22,867 nt of DNA from a virus, in IMG/VR virus record IMGVR_UViG_3300033146_001906, positions 1 to 22,867 of that record; one strand, 5' to 3'. The notes below the pieces were generated by a model. That model was not told the DNA's origin. It made no database searches and worked only from the letters and a program-made list of their open reading frames with translations. The translations under genes were made by a program, and so were the position numbers. Positions 6,839-14,609 of this stretch are shown piece after piece; positions within the stretch are counted from its first letter, which is position 1; each line of letters starts with the position of its first letter.

Positions 6839-7135
6839 ATGGCTAAGAAAATAACCACGAAAGCGAAAGCGAAAGCGAAAGAAACAATTTATATAGTATT
6901 AAAGGAAATAAATCCTGAAATACTAAAAATATCTTATGCTTTAACCGATAAATTTAAAAATGATTATAATTTTATAGTAGATTATAATGATTATGATTAT
7001 TCTATTAAACAAGAAATATATAATAGAGAGAAAAAAACATTTATTATATTAGAATATAACCCTATTATTAAAGTTTATAATTCTAAAAATAAATCATTAG
7101 ATAATATAACGTTCCATTATTTTAATAACAAATAG
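6839..7135 (+). CDS. Hypothetical protein with Lys-Ala repeat, 98 aa
   Basis: 98 residues of unknown family. The N-terminus (MAKKITTKAKAKAKE) is a positively charged Lys/Ala tract encoded by four GCGAAA units, which stand out as locally G+C-rich. The remainder is beta/alpha mixed with many Tyr, Asn and Asp residues, and ends HYFNNK. The basic tract could bind nucleic acid. A similar low-complexity tract occurs in the minus-strand protein at 4401-4787, although the two proteins are not otherwise alike. It is the first gene after the 39-bp promoter-like element and precedes the terminase genes, so it may belong to the packaging transcript. Confidence 0.6.
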   Translation: MAKKITTKAKAKAKETIYIVLKEINPEILKISYALTDKFKNDYNFIVDYNDYDYSIKQEIYNREKKTFIILEYNPIIKVYNSKNKSLDNITFHYFNNK

Positions 7136-7169
7136 ATAACACATTAAATACCAAACAATTAAAACAATT

Positions 7170-7598
7170 ATGAATAAAAGAAAGAAATATACAGCAGCAG
7201 AATTACAAGTTTTAGATAATATTATTAATGAATATGGAACAATTGGTATTAGACAATTGACTAAAAAGTATAATATTACACCTGCAACTTTTTATAAATG
7301 GTTAGAATATAATCCAACATATAAAGAAAGATATTTAAAAGCAAAATATACAAAAGCTGAAGAAGATAATAATCATATAGTAGAAATAGCACAGTCTAAA
7401 CTATTAGAAAAAGTTGAGGATGATCATTTCCCAGCTATTAAATTTGTATTGGAAAACAAAATACTTTTTAATGATATTAAAAAAGCTACAATTAGAAAAA
7501 TAGCTGGAGGTATAAAATCTATATTACCTGACATTTCTGAACAAGAAGAAATAAAACTTATTAAAATGTTTGAAGATCTTGAAAAAGAAATAATTTAA
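7170..7598 (+). CDS. Terminase small subunit
   Basis: 142 residues. The N-terminal region reads like a helix-turn-helix DNA-recognition domain: GTIGIRQLTKKYNITPATFY followed by KWLEYNPTYKERY, typical of phage small terminases, which recognise viral DNA for packaging. A helical middle (IVEIAQSKLLEKV) and ENKILFNDIKKA suit the oligomerisation region. The acidic C-terminus (FEDLEKEII) could contact the large subunit. The gene is upstream of the large terminase at 8134, separated by a tRNA and a lysin gene, which is unusual because the two subunits are normally adjacent. The start is an ATG after an A-rich leader. Confidence 0.78.
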   Translation: MNKRKKYTAAELQVLDNIINEYGTIGIRQLTKKYNITPATFYKWLEYNPTYKERYLKAKYTKAEEDNNHIVEIAQSKLLEKVEDDHFPAIKFVLENKILFNDIKKATIRKIAGGIKSILPDISEQEEIKLIKMFEDLEKEII

Positions 7599-7619
7599 AA
7601 TAAATTTAAAATAATAGAT

Positions 7620-7693
7620 TGCGGGGTGGAATAGTGGTCAAGTTCGACAGGCTCATATCCTGTAGGTCGTAGGTTCAAATCCTACCTCCGCAA
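7620..7693 (+). tRNA. tRNA with CAU anticodon, initiator-like
   Basis: A 74-base cloverleaf folds completely. The acceptor stem TGCGGGG pairs with CTCCGCA with one G-U. The D stem is GAAT/GTTC, the anticodon stem ACAGG/CCTGT with loop CTCATAT (anticodon 7654-7656), the variable loop AGGTC and the T stem GTAGG/CCTAC with loop TTCAAAT. The discriminator is A; no CCA is encoded. Much of the sequence matches bacterial tRNA-fMet (GCGGGGTGGA, AGGTCGT, GGTTCAAATCC, CCGCAA). The D stem has A11-U24, the purine-pyrimidine order typical of initiators. It departs from the type in having U1-A72 instead of the C1xA72 mismatch, and A29-U41 in place of one of three G-C pairs. Elongator Met or Ile2 is less likely. 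Confidence 0.85.
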
Positions 7694-7699
7694 CATATT

Positions 7700-8137
7700 A
7701 TGATACAACTTATATTAAAAATATTTATAATAATAATGTTAAATACATCAAAATATAATGCTTTAAAGCAAGTTGAACATAAATTAATAACAGGAAATAA
7801 AAGAATATCTGTCGAAAAGTATCTCGGTACACCTTATAAATGGGGTGGAAATACTTTGAAAGGTATTGATTGTTCGGCACTTATAAAAAAGATATATAAA
7901 GATGAATTAAATATAGATATACCTCGAATTTCATATAATATAGCAAAGATAGGGATAGAGGTAGATACAAATAAAATTTATAACATATTAATATTTGATG
8001 GGCACGTTGCATTAATGTTAAATAATAATAAATTTATACACGCTACAAGTTCAAAGGGTGTAATAATAGATAGTATAAATAGTAGAGTTTGGAATCACTA
8101 TTGGAAATATAGATACATAAAAACAATAAAAGTTTGA
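7700..8137 (+). CDS. NlpC/P60 peptidoglycan endopeptidase, probable endolysin
   Basis: 145 residues with an NlpC/P60 cysteine peptidase domain that would cut peptide cross-bridges in the cell wall. YLGTPYKWGG (41-50) leads to GIDCSALIKKIY with catalytic Cys58. His102 (DGHVALML) and His114 (FIHATSSKGV) complete the site. The usual 'pGDLvfF' segment is reduced. The start is uncertain. ATG 7700 lies only 6 bases after the tRNA 3' end and adds a hydrophobic segment (IQLILKIFIIIM). ATG 7736 follows an AT-rich leader and gives a soluble 133-residue enzyme. The gene ends in a TTGA overlap with the terminase start. Its place between terminase genes points to a phage lysin, although a tail-associated role is possible. 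Confidence 0.8.
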   Translation: MIQLILKIFIIIMLNTSKYNALKQVEHKLITGNKRISVEKYLGTPYKWGGNTLKGIDCSALIKKIYKDELNIDIPRISYNIAKIGIEVDTNKIYNILIFDGHVALMLNNNKFIHATSSKGVIIDSINSRVWNHYWKYRYIKTIKV

Positions 8138-9636
8138 AAAAACAAGATAAAAAATATTATACACAAGAACGAGAAAGTTATTATAATTCTTTGAGATATA
8201 AAGTAGGTTTAAATAATAATTTGAAAAGTAAACAAGATAATACAACTTTACAAGATTTTCAATTATTTGTATCTACTTATTTTAAACATTATACTACAGA
8301 TAAAAACAATAATGAAATAAAATTATCTAAATATCATTTAGATTTAATAAATGAATTATATAATGATAAAGTTGAAATATTAGCTGAATTTTCAAGAGGA
8401 TTCGCTAAAACAACAGTTTTCTCTTTATTTGCACCTATTTATTTTATGTTAAAAAATGAAGCACATTTAATATTATTAATATCAGCTACTAAAGATGCAG
8501 CTGTTAAACAATTAATAAATATTCAAGTTGAATTAGAAACAAATCAAAAATTAATAGCAGATTTTGGTCCATTTATTAAAGATGGAAGTTGGTCTAAAGG
8601 TGATTTTGTTGTTAATAATTATGATTGTAAATTTACTTGTGCTGGTAAAGGTCAATCAACAAGAGGTCTACGATATAAAAAATATAGACCTGATTTTATA
8701 ATAGTAGATGATATTGATACTGATAAAGATTCAAGGAATAAAGCATTAGTATTACATCATTATGATTGGTTAATGCAATCTGTATTATCTTCAATGGAAC
8801 TTACTAAATATAAATTTTTATTTGTTGGTAATAGGTTTAGCCATAATATGGTATTAAATCATTTTTCAAAAGTTGAAGGTATTAAATATATTAAAGTTAA
8901 TGCACTTGATGAAAATGGTGAAAGTAATTGGAAAGATAGATATTCTACTGAAGATTTAAATCATATTAAAAAGAAAATAGGCTCTATACGATTTCAAAGA
9001 GAATATATGAATACGCCTATTACGGTAGGTTCTATATTTAAAGAGGAATGGATACAATTTAAACATATTAATGATTTAATATCTTATCAATACATTGTTA
9101 CTTATGTTGATCCATCTTGGAAAAAAGAAGGTGATTATAAAGCAATTATAACTTTAGGGTTTATAAAAAATGAGTATCATATAATAGATATTTATTTAAG
9201 GAAAGAAACAATGTCAAATGTTATTGAATATTTATATGAATTAAATGATAAATTATTAAAAAGTGCATATTCTATTTATTATGAAGCTAATTTTGCACAA
9301 GATTTACATCAAAAAGAATTTGATGAAATAGCTGAACAAAAAGGATATACATTACCTATTAGACAAGATAAAAATAAAAAGGGTAATAAAGAAGCAAGAA
9401 TAGAAAGTTTATCAGTTGTATTTGAAAATAGAAAAATATTCTTTAATAATTTAATAAGCTTATCATTAGATTTTGAGGAATTTAAAAATCAATTACTTTC
9501 GTTTCCTGAAACTAAACACGATGATGGAATTGATGCACTACAATCAGCTTATGTAAAACTTAATTTAAAACTTAGACATTTAAAATTTGAACCTGTTTTA
9601 GGAGATAAATATGCAGGTAGAGATAATTTTTATTAA
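8134..9636 (+). CDS. Terminase large subunit
   Basis: 500 residues; the ATPase-nuclease motor that packages DNA into the prohead. Walker A is SRGFAKTT (87-94) and Walker B FIIVDD (188-193), followed by a coupling-type segment KFLFVGNRF (217-225). The RNase H-like nuclease domain supplies acidic residues in YVDPSWK (Asp326), YYEANF (Glu384) and HDDGIDAL (Asp463/464, Asp467). Length suits a full-length protein. The only usable start is TTG 8134, because a stop at 8110-8112 precedes it in frame and no ATG exists until well inside. The TTG overlaps the lysin's TGA, so translation is probably coupled to the lysin. The TTG may keep terminase output low. Confidence 0.95.
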   Translation: MKKQDKKYYTQERESYYNSLRYKVGLNNNLKSKQDNTTLQDFQLFVSTYFKHYTTDKNNNEIKLSKYHLDLINELYNDKVEILAEFSRGFAKTTVFSLFAPIYFMLKNEAHLILLISATKDAAVKQLINIQVELETNQKLIADFGPFIKDGSWSKGDFVVNNYDCKFTCAGKGQSTRGLRYKKYRPDFIIVDDIDTDKDSRNKALVLHHYDWLMQSVLSSMELTKYKFLFVGNRFSHNMVLNHFSKVEGIKYIKVNALDENGESNWKDRYSTEDLNHIKKKIGSIRFQREYMNTPITVGSIFKEEWIQFKHINDLISYQYIVTYVDPSWKKEGDYKAIITLGFIKNEYHIIDIYLRKETMSNVIEYLYELNDKLLKSAYSIYYEANFAQDLHQKEFDEIAEQKGYTLPIRQDKNKKGNKEARIESLSVVFENRKIFFNNLISLSLDFEEFKNQLLSFPETKHDDGIDALQSAYVKLNLKLRHLKFEPVLGDKYAGRDNFY

Positions 9637-9654
9637 AATATATAATAATATAAT

Positions 9655-10077
9655 ATGAAATTTATAGAAAAGAAAGATATAGAAAATTTAATTAAAAGTA
9701 ATATATTAGATGATATTACACAAAACAATAATGAAATATTAAATGATTTAGAATTGGTTGCAATTGACGAAATTGATAGTTATATTGGAGCTAAATATAA
9801 TACTAAAGATACATTTAATAAAACAGGAGATGATAGAAATAGATTTTTTGTTAATTTAATAACTGATATTTTATTATATCATTTACATTCAAGATTAACA
9901 CCAAGTTCAATTCCAATTATTCGACAAGAAAGATATGATAAAGCTATAAGTTATTTATATGAAGTTGGAAAGGGAATTATAACTCCTAATATTCCTTTAA
10001 ATTCATTACCATTTAATGTAAGAAGTAATGAAAGTTTATTTGGCACACAAGCTAAAACAAATGATGCAAGCTATTAA
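9655..10077 (+). CDS. Head-tail connector, DUF1320 (Mu gp36-like)
   Basis: 140 residues matching the DUF1320/Mu gp36 pattern: an N-terminal helix (MKFIEKKDIENLI), then ELVAIDEIDSYIGAKYNT, a helical core NLITDILLYHLHSR, and RQERYDKAISYLYEVGKG. Proteins of this type form part of the head-to-tail neck ring below the portal. The C-terminus is polar and looks disordered (SLFGTQAKTNDASY). It sits between the large terminase and the portal gene, with short A/T-rich gaps on each side, as expected in a packaging and head-completion operon. Confidence 0.82.
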   Translation: MKFIEKKDIENLIKSNILDDITQNNNEILNDLELVAIDEIDSYIGAKYNTKDTFNKTGDDRNRFFVNLITDILLYHLHSRLTPSSIPIIRQERYDKAISYLYEVGKGIITPNIPLNSLPFNVRSNESLFGTQAKTNDASY

Positions 10078-10091
10078 AAAATAAAATAAAT

Positions 10092-11273
10092 ATGAGATTA
10101 ATTGACAAACTATTTGGTAAAGTTAATAATAAAAAAGTAACAAGTAAAATAATAGAAAGAAATTCTTATCGAATTAGAGAATCTATACAAACTTGGAGAG
10201 ATGCTTTGACTTTAGCCGAAATGAAAGTATCGCCAGATTCAACTATCAAACCTGATAGACGTTCATTATTAAGAATATATAATGAAATTATGTTAGATAC
10301 ACATTTACAATCAGTAATCGATTTACGAAAAGAAAAAGTGTTAGAATATCCATTTAATTTATATACTGATAATGGTAAAATAGATGAAGAATCTACTAAA
10401 AAATTAAAATCAGAATGGTTTTATAAATTGTTATCATATGTTATAGATAGTGTTTTTTATGGACACTCATTAATACAAATAGATGCTATTTATAAAGATA
10501 ATATAGAACAAATAACATTAATAGATAGAATAAATGTTATACCTGAAACTGGTGAATATATGCCAGATATTTATAATAATATGAATAGCATATCTTATTT
10601 AGATTCAAAAACTTATGATTGGCTATTTGAGTTTTATAAAGAACGAGATGATTTAGGTTTATTAAAAGGTATAGCACCTTTAGTTTTATGGAAACGCTCT
10701 ACAATGTCAGCTTGGGCTGAATATACTGAAATATTTGGTATGCCTATCAGAATAGCTAAAACAACTTCAAATGTTGCTGCTGATAGAACAAGATTAGCTA
10801 ATTTTGTAAGAGATTTAGGTAAAAGTGCTTGGGCTGTATTAGATGATGAAGAAACTATTGAATTTATAGAAAATAAAAAATCAGATGCCTTTAATGTATA
10901 TGATAAATTTATAGATAAAATTAATAAAGAAATATCAAAAGCTGTTTTAGGAGTTACGCAAATTAATGAAGATGGTAGTTCTTATTCACAAAGTAAAGTA
11001 CACAGCGATCAATCAGAAATCAAAACAGCATCTGATTTAAGGAATATAGAATTTATAATAAAAGATAAAGTATTACCTAAATTAGTAAAGTTAGGTGTAT
11101 TACCAGAAAATTTAATATTTCAATTTGATAGAAGCACAGTTTTGAAAATAGAAGATCAAATATTAGTTGATGAAAAGTTGAATCTTATGTATCCTTTACA
11201 AAAAGATTACCTTAAAGAAAGATATAACGTAGAATTTGAAGATATAACATTTGAAATAGAAGATAATGAATAA
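10092..11273 (+). CDS. Portal protein, DUF935 (Mu gp29-like)
   Basis: 393 residues forming the dodecameric DNA gate at one head vertex. The sequence follows the DUF935 portal pattern: TLAEMKVSPDS early, then DTHLQSVIDLRKEKV (about 72-86), VIDSVFYGHSLIQID (117-131), and LVLWKRSTMSAWAEYTEIFG (197-216). A later region KINKEISKAVLGVTQINEDG (276-295) is the conserved helix and loop near the crown. It is somewhat shorter than the Mu protein. It overlaps the next start as TAATG. The MuF-type minor head gene that usually follows a Mu-type portal is not seen here; an exonuclease gene occupies that place. Confidence 0.9.
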   Translation: MRLIDKLFGKVNNKKVTSKIIERNSYRIRESIQTWRDALTLAEMKVSPDSTIKPDRRSLLRIYNEIMLDTHLQSVIDLRKEKVLEYPFNLYTDNGKIDEESTKKLKSEWFYKLLSYVIDSVFYGHSLIQIDAIYKDNIEQITLIDRINVIPETGEYMPDIYNNMNSISYLDSKTYDWLFEFYKERDDLGLLKGIAPLVLWKRSTMSAWAEYTEIFGMPIRIAKTTSNVAADRTRLANFVRDLGKSAWAVLDDEETIEFIENKKSDAFNVYDKFIDKINKEISKAVLGVTQINEDGSSYSQSKVHSDQSEIKTASDLRNIEFIIKDKVLPKLVKLGVLPENLIFQFDRSTVLKIEDQILVDEKLNLMYPLQKDYLKERYNVEFEDITFEIEDNE

Positions 11274-12286
11274 TGGAACAAAAAGTTAATATTTTAATAG
11301 ATGCATATTATATTCTTTATAAATCAATTTACGAGGTATTAAAAAAAGGAACTATAAATGATTTAGAAACTTATTTAAACACTCAAATTGTTCGAATAAC
11401 TGAAACGTTTGAAGATTGTCAATACTTTTTTATAATAGATTCTAAACCTAATAATTGGCGAAAAAATTATTATAGTAAATATAAAGAAAATCGTATAAAA
11501 GATAAAAATTTAGATTGGACATATATTAATAAAGTTTTTGATAAATTTATAGAATCATTACCATCTAATATTAATGTTATTAAAATAGATGGTTTAGAAT
11601 ATGATGACATTGTATATTATATTAACAAACAATCAAACAAATTTAATTATAGTAATATATTAATAACTTCAGATAATGATATAAGACAAACATTACGAAC
11701 AAATTTAGTATCTGGATATATTAATTTAAAATATAATTTACAAGATAATAAACCAAGAATAGATATACAATCAAATTCAAAAGATAATGCTATAATAATT
11801 GCCGGATTAATATTAAATAAACTATATAAAATGAATAAGTATATCAGTAGAAAAACTTTAAAAGTATTAAAAAATATATTTAATGGTTCTGAAATTAAAA
11901 TAGTAGTTCCTGAATATGAAATATTTGAGGATATAGTATCTGGTAAAAAACTTTATAATATTACAGGCATCTTTAAATCAAGATATGGTAAAATAGATTC
12001 AAATGGACAATATATTGGTATAAAAGGTTCTCAAGGTTTATATAAAGAATTTAAAAAAACTTATAATGGTATAATATCATTTACTCATAATAAGTTTATT
12101 GAAAATCTTTTAATATCTTCACTTATATATAAAAATATTATAAAAACAACAAAAACAGAACAAAATATTATTAAAAAGAATATAAAAAGAAATATAATAT
12201 TAAACTATCTATCTGAAGAAACAATACCTAAAAAGTATTATAGTAAAATGAAGGACTTAAATAAATATTTTGATAATGAAAATTAA
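11273..12286 (+). CDS. 5'-3' exonuclease / FEN-like nuclease
   Basis: 337 residues. The N-terminal 140 match the PIN-like core of phage 5'-3' exonucleases (T4 RNase H, T5 D15 and Pol I N-domain group). Motifs are NILIDAYYI (Asp10), FIIDSKPNNWRKNYYSKYKE (Asp56, Arg63, then Arg74), IDGLEYDDIVYYI (Glu109, Asp111, Asp112) and ILITSDNDIRQTL (Asp134, Asp136). The C-terminal 190 residues lack a clear helix-hairpin-helix and instead look lysine-rich and unfamiliar, so DNA binding may differ. These enzymes remove RNA primers or resect DNA. It overlaps the portal stop (TAATG) and its stop overlaps the next start, so it is translated with virion genes. That location is unusual for a replication enzyme. 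Confidence 0.82.
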   Translation: MEQKVNILIDAYYILYKSIYEVLKKGTINDLETYLNTQIVRITETFEDCQYFFIIDSKPNNWRKNYYSKYKENRIKDKNLDWTYINKVFDKFIESLPSNINVIKIDGLEYDDIVYYINKQSNKFNYSNILITSDNDIRQTLRTNLVSGYINLKYNLQDNKPRIDIQSNSKDNAIIIAGLILNKLYKMNKYISRKTLKVLKNIFNGSEIKIVVPEYEIFEDIVSGKKLYNITGIFKSRYGKIDSNGQYIGIKGSQGLYKEFKKTYNGIISFTHNKFIENLLISSLIYKNIIKTTKTEQNIIKKNIKRNIILNYLSEETIPKKYYSKMKDLNKYFDNEN

Positions 12287-12644
12287 TGTTGAAGATGAAT
12301 TATTACAAAAAGAATTAAAAAGGATACTTAAAGAATTAAACACAGTACCTAAAGAATTATCTAAAGAATGGAAATCTGAATCGTTAGAATTATTTAATAA
12401 TAATGATTGGGATCGTAAAGTAGATGGTACTAAAGCTACACTTATTAAATCTGGTGATATGAAAAAAGGTATAAAATCTACTTACAATTCAACATCGGTA
12501 ACTATGTATGATAAAGTTAAATATGCTACATATCATCAATATGGTACTTCAAGATTACCTTCAAGAAAATTTATAATAGAAGATGAAGAAATAATATCAA
12601 AATTATATGAAGAATTAATATTAAAAATATTTAAAACAGTATAA
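12276..12644 (+). CDS. Head-tail joining / tail completion protein
   Basis: 122 residues from ATG 12276; the TTG at 12270 in the same frame is less likely. The pattern fits the phage virion morphogenesis and HK97 gp10-like groups: a helical N-terminus (LLQKELKRILKEL), then DWDRKVDGTKATLIKSGDMK, then a beta segment VKYATYHQYGTSRLPSRKFI (89-108). The Tyr-His-x-x-Gly...Pro-x-Arg-x-Phe run is typical of these neck proteins. The role is to seal the head opening or join it to the tail. It overlaps the exonuclease gene by 11 bases. Confidence 0.75.
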   Translation: MKINVEDELLQKELKRILKELNTVPKELSKEWKSESLELFNNNDWDRKVDGTKATLIKSGDMKKGIKSTYNSTSVTMYDKVKYATYHQYGTSRLPSRKFIIEDEEIISKLYEELILKIFKTV

Positions 12645-12648
12645 TATA

Positions 12649-12813
12649 ATGAATGAATCTAAAATGAATAAACAATATATTAAAATGCAATTAACTTTAG
12701 CTAGATCTAATAAAAGTCTCTATGCTTTAACTGGTTATGAAAAGTTTAAAATAGCTTTCATAAAGATAATGATAGAACTATTTAGATTTAGAAATAATAA
12801 AAATAAAAAATAA
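12649..12813 (+). CDS. Small basic protein, 54 aa
   Basis: A 54-residue frame starts at ATG 12649, 5 bases after the previous stop, and ends 2 bases before the next start, so it fills the gap between two virion genes exactly. The protein is basic (MNESKMNKQY ... RFRNNKNKK). It has a central amphipathic or hydrophobic helix (FKIAFIKIMIELF). No family is recognised. The tight fit in the operon argues that it is translated. It could equally be a spacer carrying little function. Confidence 0.5.
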   Translation: MNESKMNKQYIKMQLTLARSNKSLYALTGYEKFKIAFIKIMIELFRFRNNKNKK

Positions 12814-12815
12814 TT

Positions 12816-13367
12816 ATGTTTAGCCATATTTACAAGTTTTTAAGATATATCATAATGGAAAACATTACTGATATAAAACACATTGATTTATTTAATGATC
12901 AATATGAAAATTTAGATACAAATGATCCAATACCATATCCTTCTATATTAATAGAAATAGAACCCGATTTAGAATTTGAACAATATCAATCTAAATTACA
13001 AATTGCACAAATTACAGTCCATTTATATTTAGCCACAGAATTTGCAAGTGGGTTAAGATCAAATGATAGTAAAATAGATCAATCATTAGAACATTTATCA
13101 TTAGTAGATAGAGTTTTTAAATATATTGAAGGTAAAAGTAATAATAATTTACCAGATGATTTGAAATCAGATATTTATGAAATAGGGGCTTTGCATAGAT
13201 CTACTGTTCAATTTTTACCTAATTATAATAATGTTAAGATAACAAAGACATCTTTTGTCTTTAGGTTTGCAGATGCTTCAGCTTATCCTAAATATGAAAC
13301 TACATTATTAAAAGAAATAGAAGTAAATGGTGAGTATTTAGAAACATTTCACAAAAAAACAATATAA
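12816..13367 (+). CDS. Tail terminator / neck protein, DUF1834-like (Mu gp37 type)
   Basis: 183 residues. The layout matches tail-terminator proteins of Mu-like Bacteroidetes phages: an N-terminal helix leading to IKHIDLFNDQYE, then PIPYPSILIEI, a beta strand AQITVHLYLATEF (65-77), a helix region HLSLVDRVFKYIEG, and a closing segment KTSFVFRFADASAY. These proteins cap the tail tube and sheath and join the tail to the head. ATG 12816 is chosen because the extra 13 residues supply the first helix expected; ATG 12855 is the alternative. It follows the 54-residue gene by 2 bases and is the last gene before the second promoter-like repeat. Confidence 0.7.
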   Translation: MFSHIYKFLRYIIMENITDIKHIDLFNDQYENLDTNDPIPYPSILIEIEPDLEFEQYQSKLQIAQITVHLYLATEFASGLRSNDSKIDQSLEHLSLVDRVFKYIEGKSNNNLPDDLKSDIYEIGALHRSTVQFLPNYNNVKITKTSFVFRFADASAYPKYETTLLKEIEVNGEYLETFHKKTI

Positions 13368-13370
13368 GTT

Positions 13371-13409
13371 TTAAAATAATTTTTTAAAAAACACCTTATA
13401 TAAATATAA
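13371..13409 (+). promoter_or_regulatory. 39-bp repeated promoter-like element, copy 2
   Basis: Matches 6781-6819 at 37 of 39 positions and lies 14 bases before the ATG of the protease-scaffold gene. It follows the preceding stop codon by 3 bases. It may start a transcript for scaffold and major capsid, which must be made in large amounts. Confidence 0.6.
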
Positions 13410-13422
13410 ATAAATAAATAAA

Positions 13423-14583
13423 ATGTACAATTTTACATTAAATACAGAAGAAAAAAATGTTTATGGTTATAAAGTTTTAACTTCTGGGTTAGATTTATCA
13501 GAATTTAATGAAAATCCAGTAATGCTTTACAATCATAATATTGATAATGTTTTAGGTAGATGGACACAAATAGAAAAGAAAGAAGATGATAAATTAGGAT
13601 ATATCTTAACTGCTATGACCGAATTTGATAATGATGAACTTTCTAAAGATATCCAAACTAAAATAGAAAAAAATTATATAATTGGAGTTTCTATTGGTGC
13701 ATCAGTTATAGATGCTTATGTAGATTCAAACGATGAACTAATTGTAACAAAAGCTTTATTAAAAGAAGCCTCAATAACTGCATTACCTGCTAATAAGCAA
13801 GCTAAAGTTAATAAAGGCAACACTTTATCAATTGCATTAAGTTACAATGGTAAAAATAACATAGAAGAAATTAAAAAACATTTTAATATGAATAAAGAAA
13901 AAGAACAAGTAGAATTAACTACATTCAATAACCATCCAGAAGTTTTGAAAAATAAGATAGAAGATATCAAGAAAGAAGATAAAAAAGTAGAACATAAGAA
14001 AACCATTAAAAAATCTACTAAAAAAGATAAAAAAGTTGATGAAGTTAAATTATCTGAAATCTTAGTTAAAAATTTAGAACTTACTATTGAAAATGATGAA
14101 TTTACAGATAGTAAAATTATATTAACTGTAAAAGAGTTATTAGATAAAGCTAAATTGAAAACAGAAGAAACTAAAGAATATATTGAATTATCTAATAAAT
14201 TTAATGAAATGGTTAATGAAAAAGATAATGAAGTAAAAACTTTAAAAACAGAATTAGAAACAATTAAAACATCTATTAAAGATAAAGATATAGAAACTAT
14301 CGTATTGTCTGCTATTAAAGATGGTAAAATTAAAGAATCCCAAAAAGATTTATTTATCAAATTAGCAAATGATAATATGGAAACACTTAAAGAATTAATT
14401 GAATCTATTGAAACTGTTAAAACACCAGATACTAAATTAACAGATAATATTAAGTTATCTGATAATAAACCCGAAAAAGGTTTTGATTGGTATCGAAAAA
14501 ATGATCCTAAAGGATTAAAACAAATTAAAGAAACTAATATAACATTATATAATAAAATGTATAATGACTATATTAAAAATTAA
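13423..14583 (+). CDS. Prohead protease fused to scaffold protein
   Basis: 386 residues in two parts. Residues 1-130 look like an HK97-type prohead serine protease: NPVMLYNHN supplies the likely catalytic His38, VLGRW follows, IIGVSIGASV (87-96) carries Ser90, and LLKEASITALPANKQAKV (112-129) is the conserved closing strand. Residues 150-345 are strongly charged Lys/Glu helix, with heptad-like stretches near 240-280 fitting a scaffold rod. The C-terminal segment (GFDWYRKNDPKGLKQIKE) resembles a scaffold tail that touches the coat protein. One chain would thus shape the prohead and later digest itself from the interior. The gene follows copy 2 of the promoter-like repeat and precedes the major capsid gene by 26 bases. 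Confidence 0.82.
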   Translation: MYNFTLNTEEKNVYGYKVLTSGLDLSEFNENPVMLYNHNIDNVLGRWTQIEKKEDDKLGYILTAMTEFDNDELSKDIQTKIEKNYIIGVSIGASVIDAYVDSNDELIVTKALLKEASITALPANKQAKVNKGNTLSIALSYNGKNNIEEIKKHFNMNKEKEQVELTTFNNHPEVLKNKIEDIKKEDKKVEHKKTIKKSTKKDKKVDEVKLSEILVKNLELTIENDEFTDSKIILTVKELLDKAKLKTEETKEYIELSNKFNEMVNEKDNEVKTLKTELETIKTSIKDKDIETIVLSAIKDGKIKESQKDLFIKLANDNMETLKELIESIETVKTPDTKLTDNIKLSDNKPEKGFDWYRKNDPKGLKQIKETNITLYNKMYNDYIKN

Positions 14584-14609
14584 AAATTAAAAATAAAAAA
14601 TAAAAAGAT

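Noticed and set aside
8051-8245. 64-residue minus-strand frame across the lysin-terminase junction
   Set aside because: It is Tyr/Phe-rich low complexity, arising opposite A/T-rich coding sequence with recognised catalytic motifs.
13842-14360. 172-residue minus-strand frame opposite the scaffold region
   Set aside because: It is the antisense of the Lys/Glu-rich scaffold helix, which produces a hydrophobic Ser/Leu string; there is no leader or neighbouring gene to support it.
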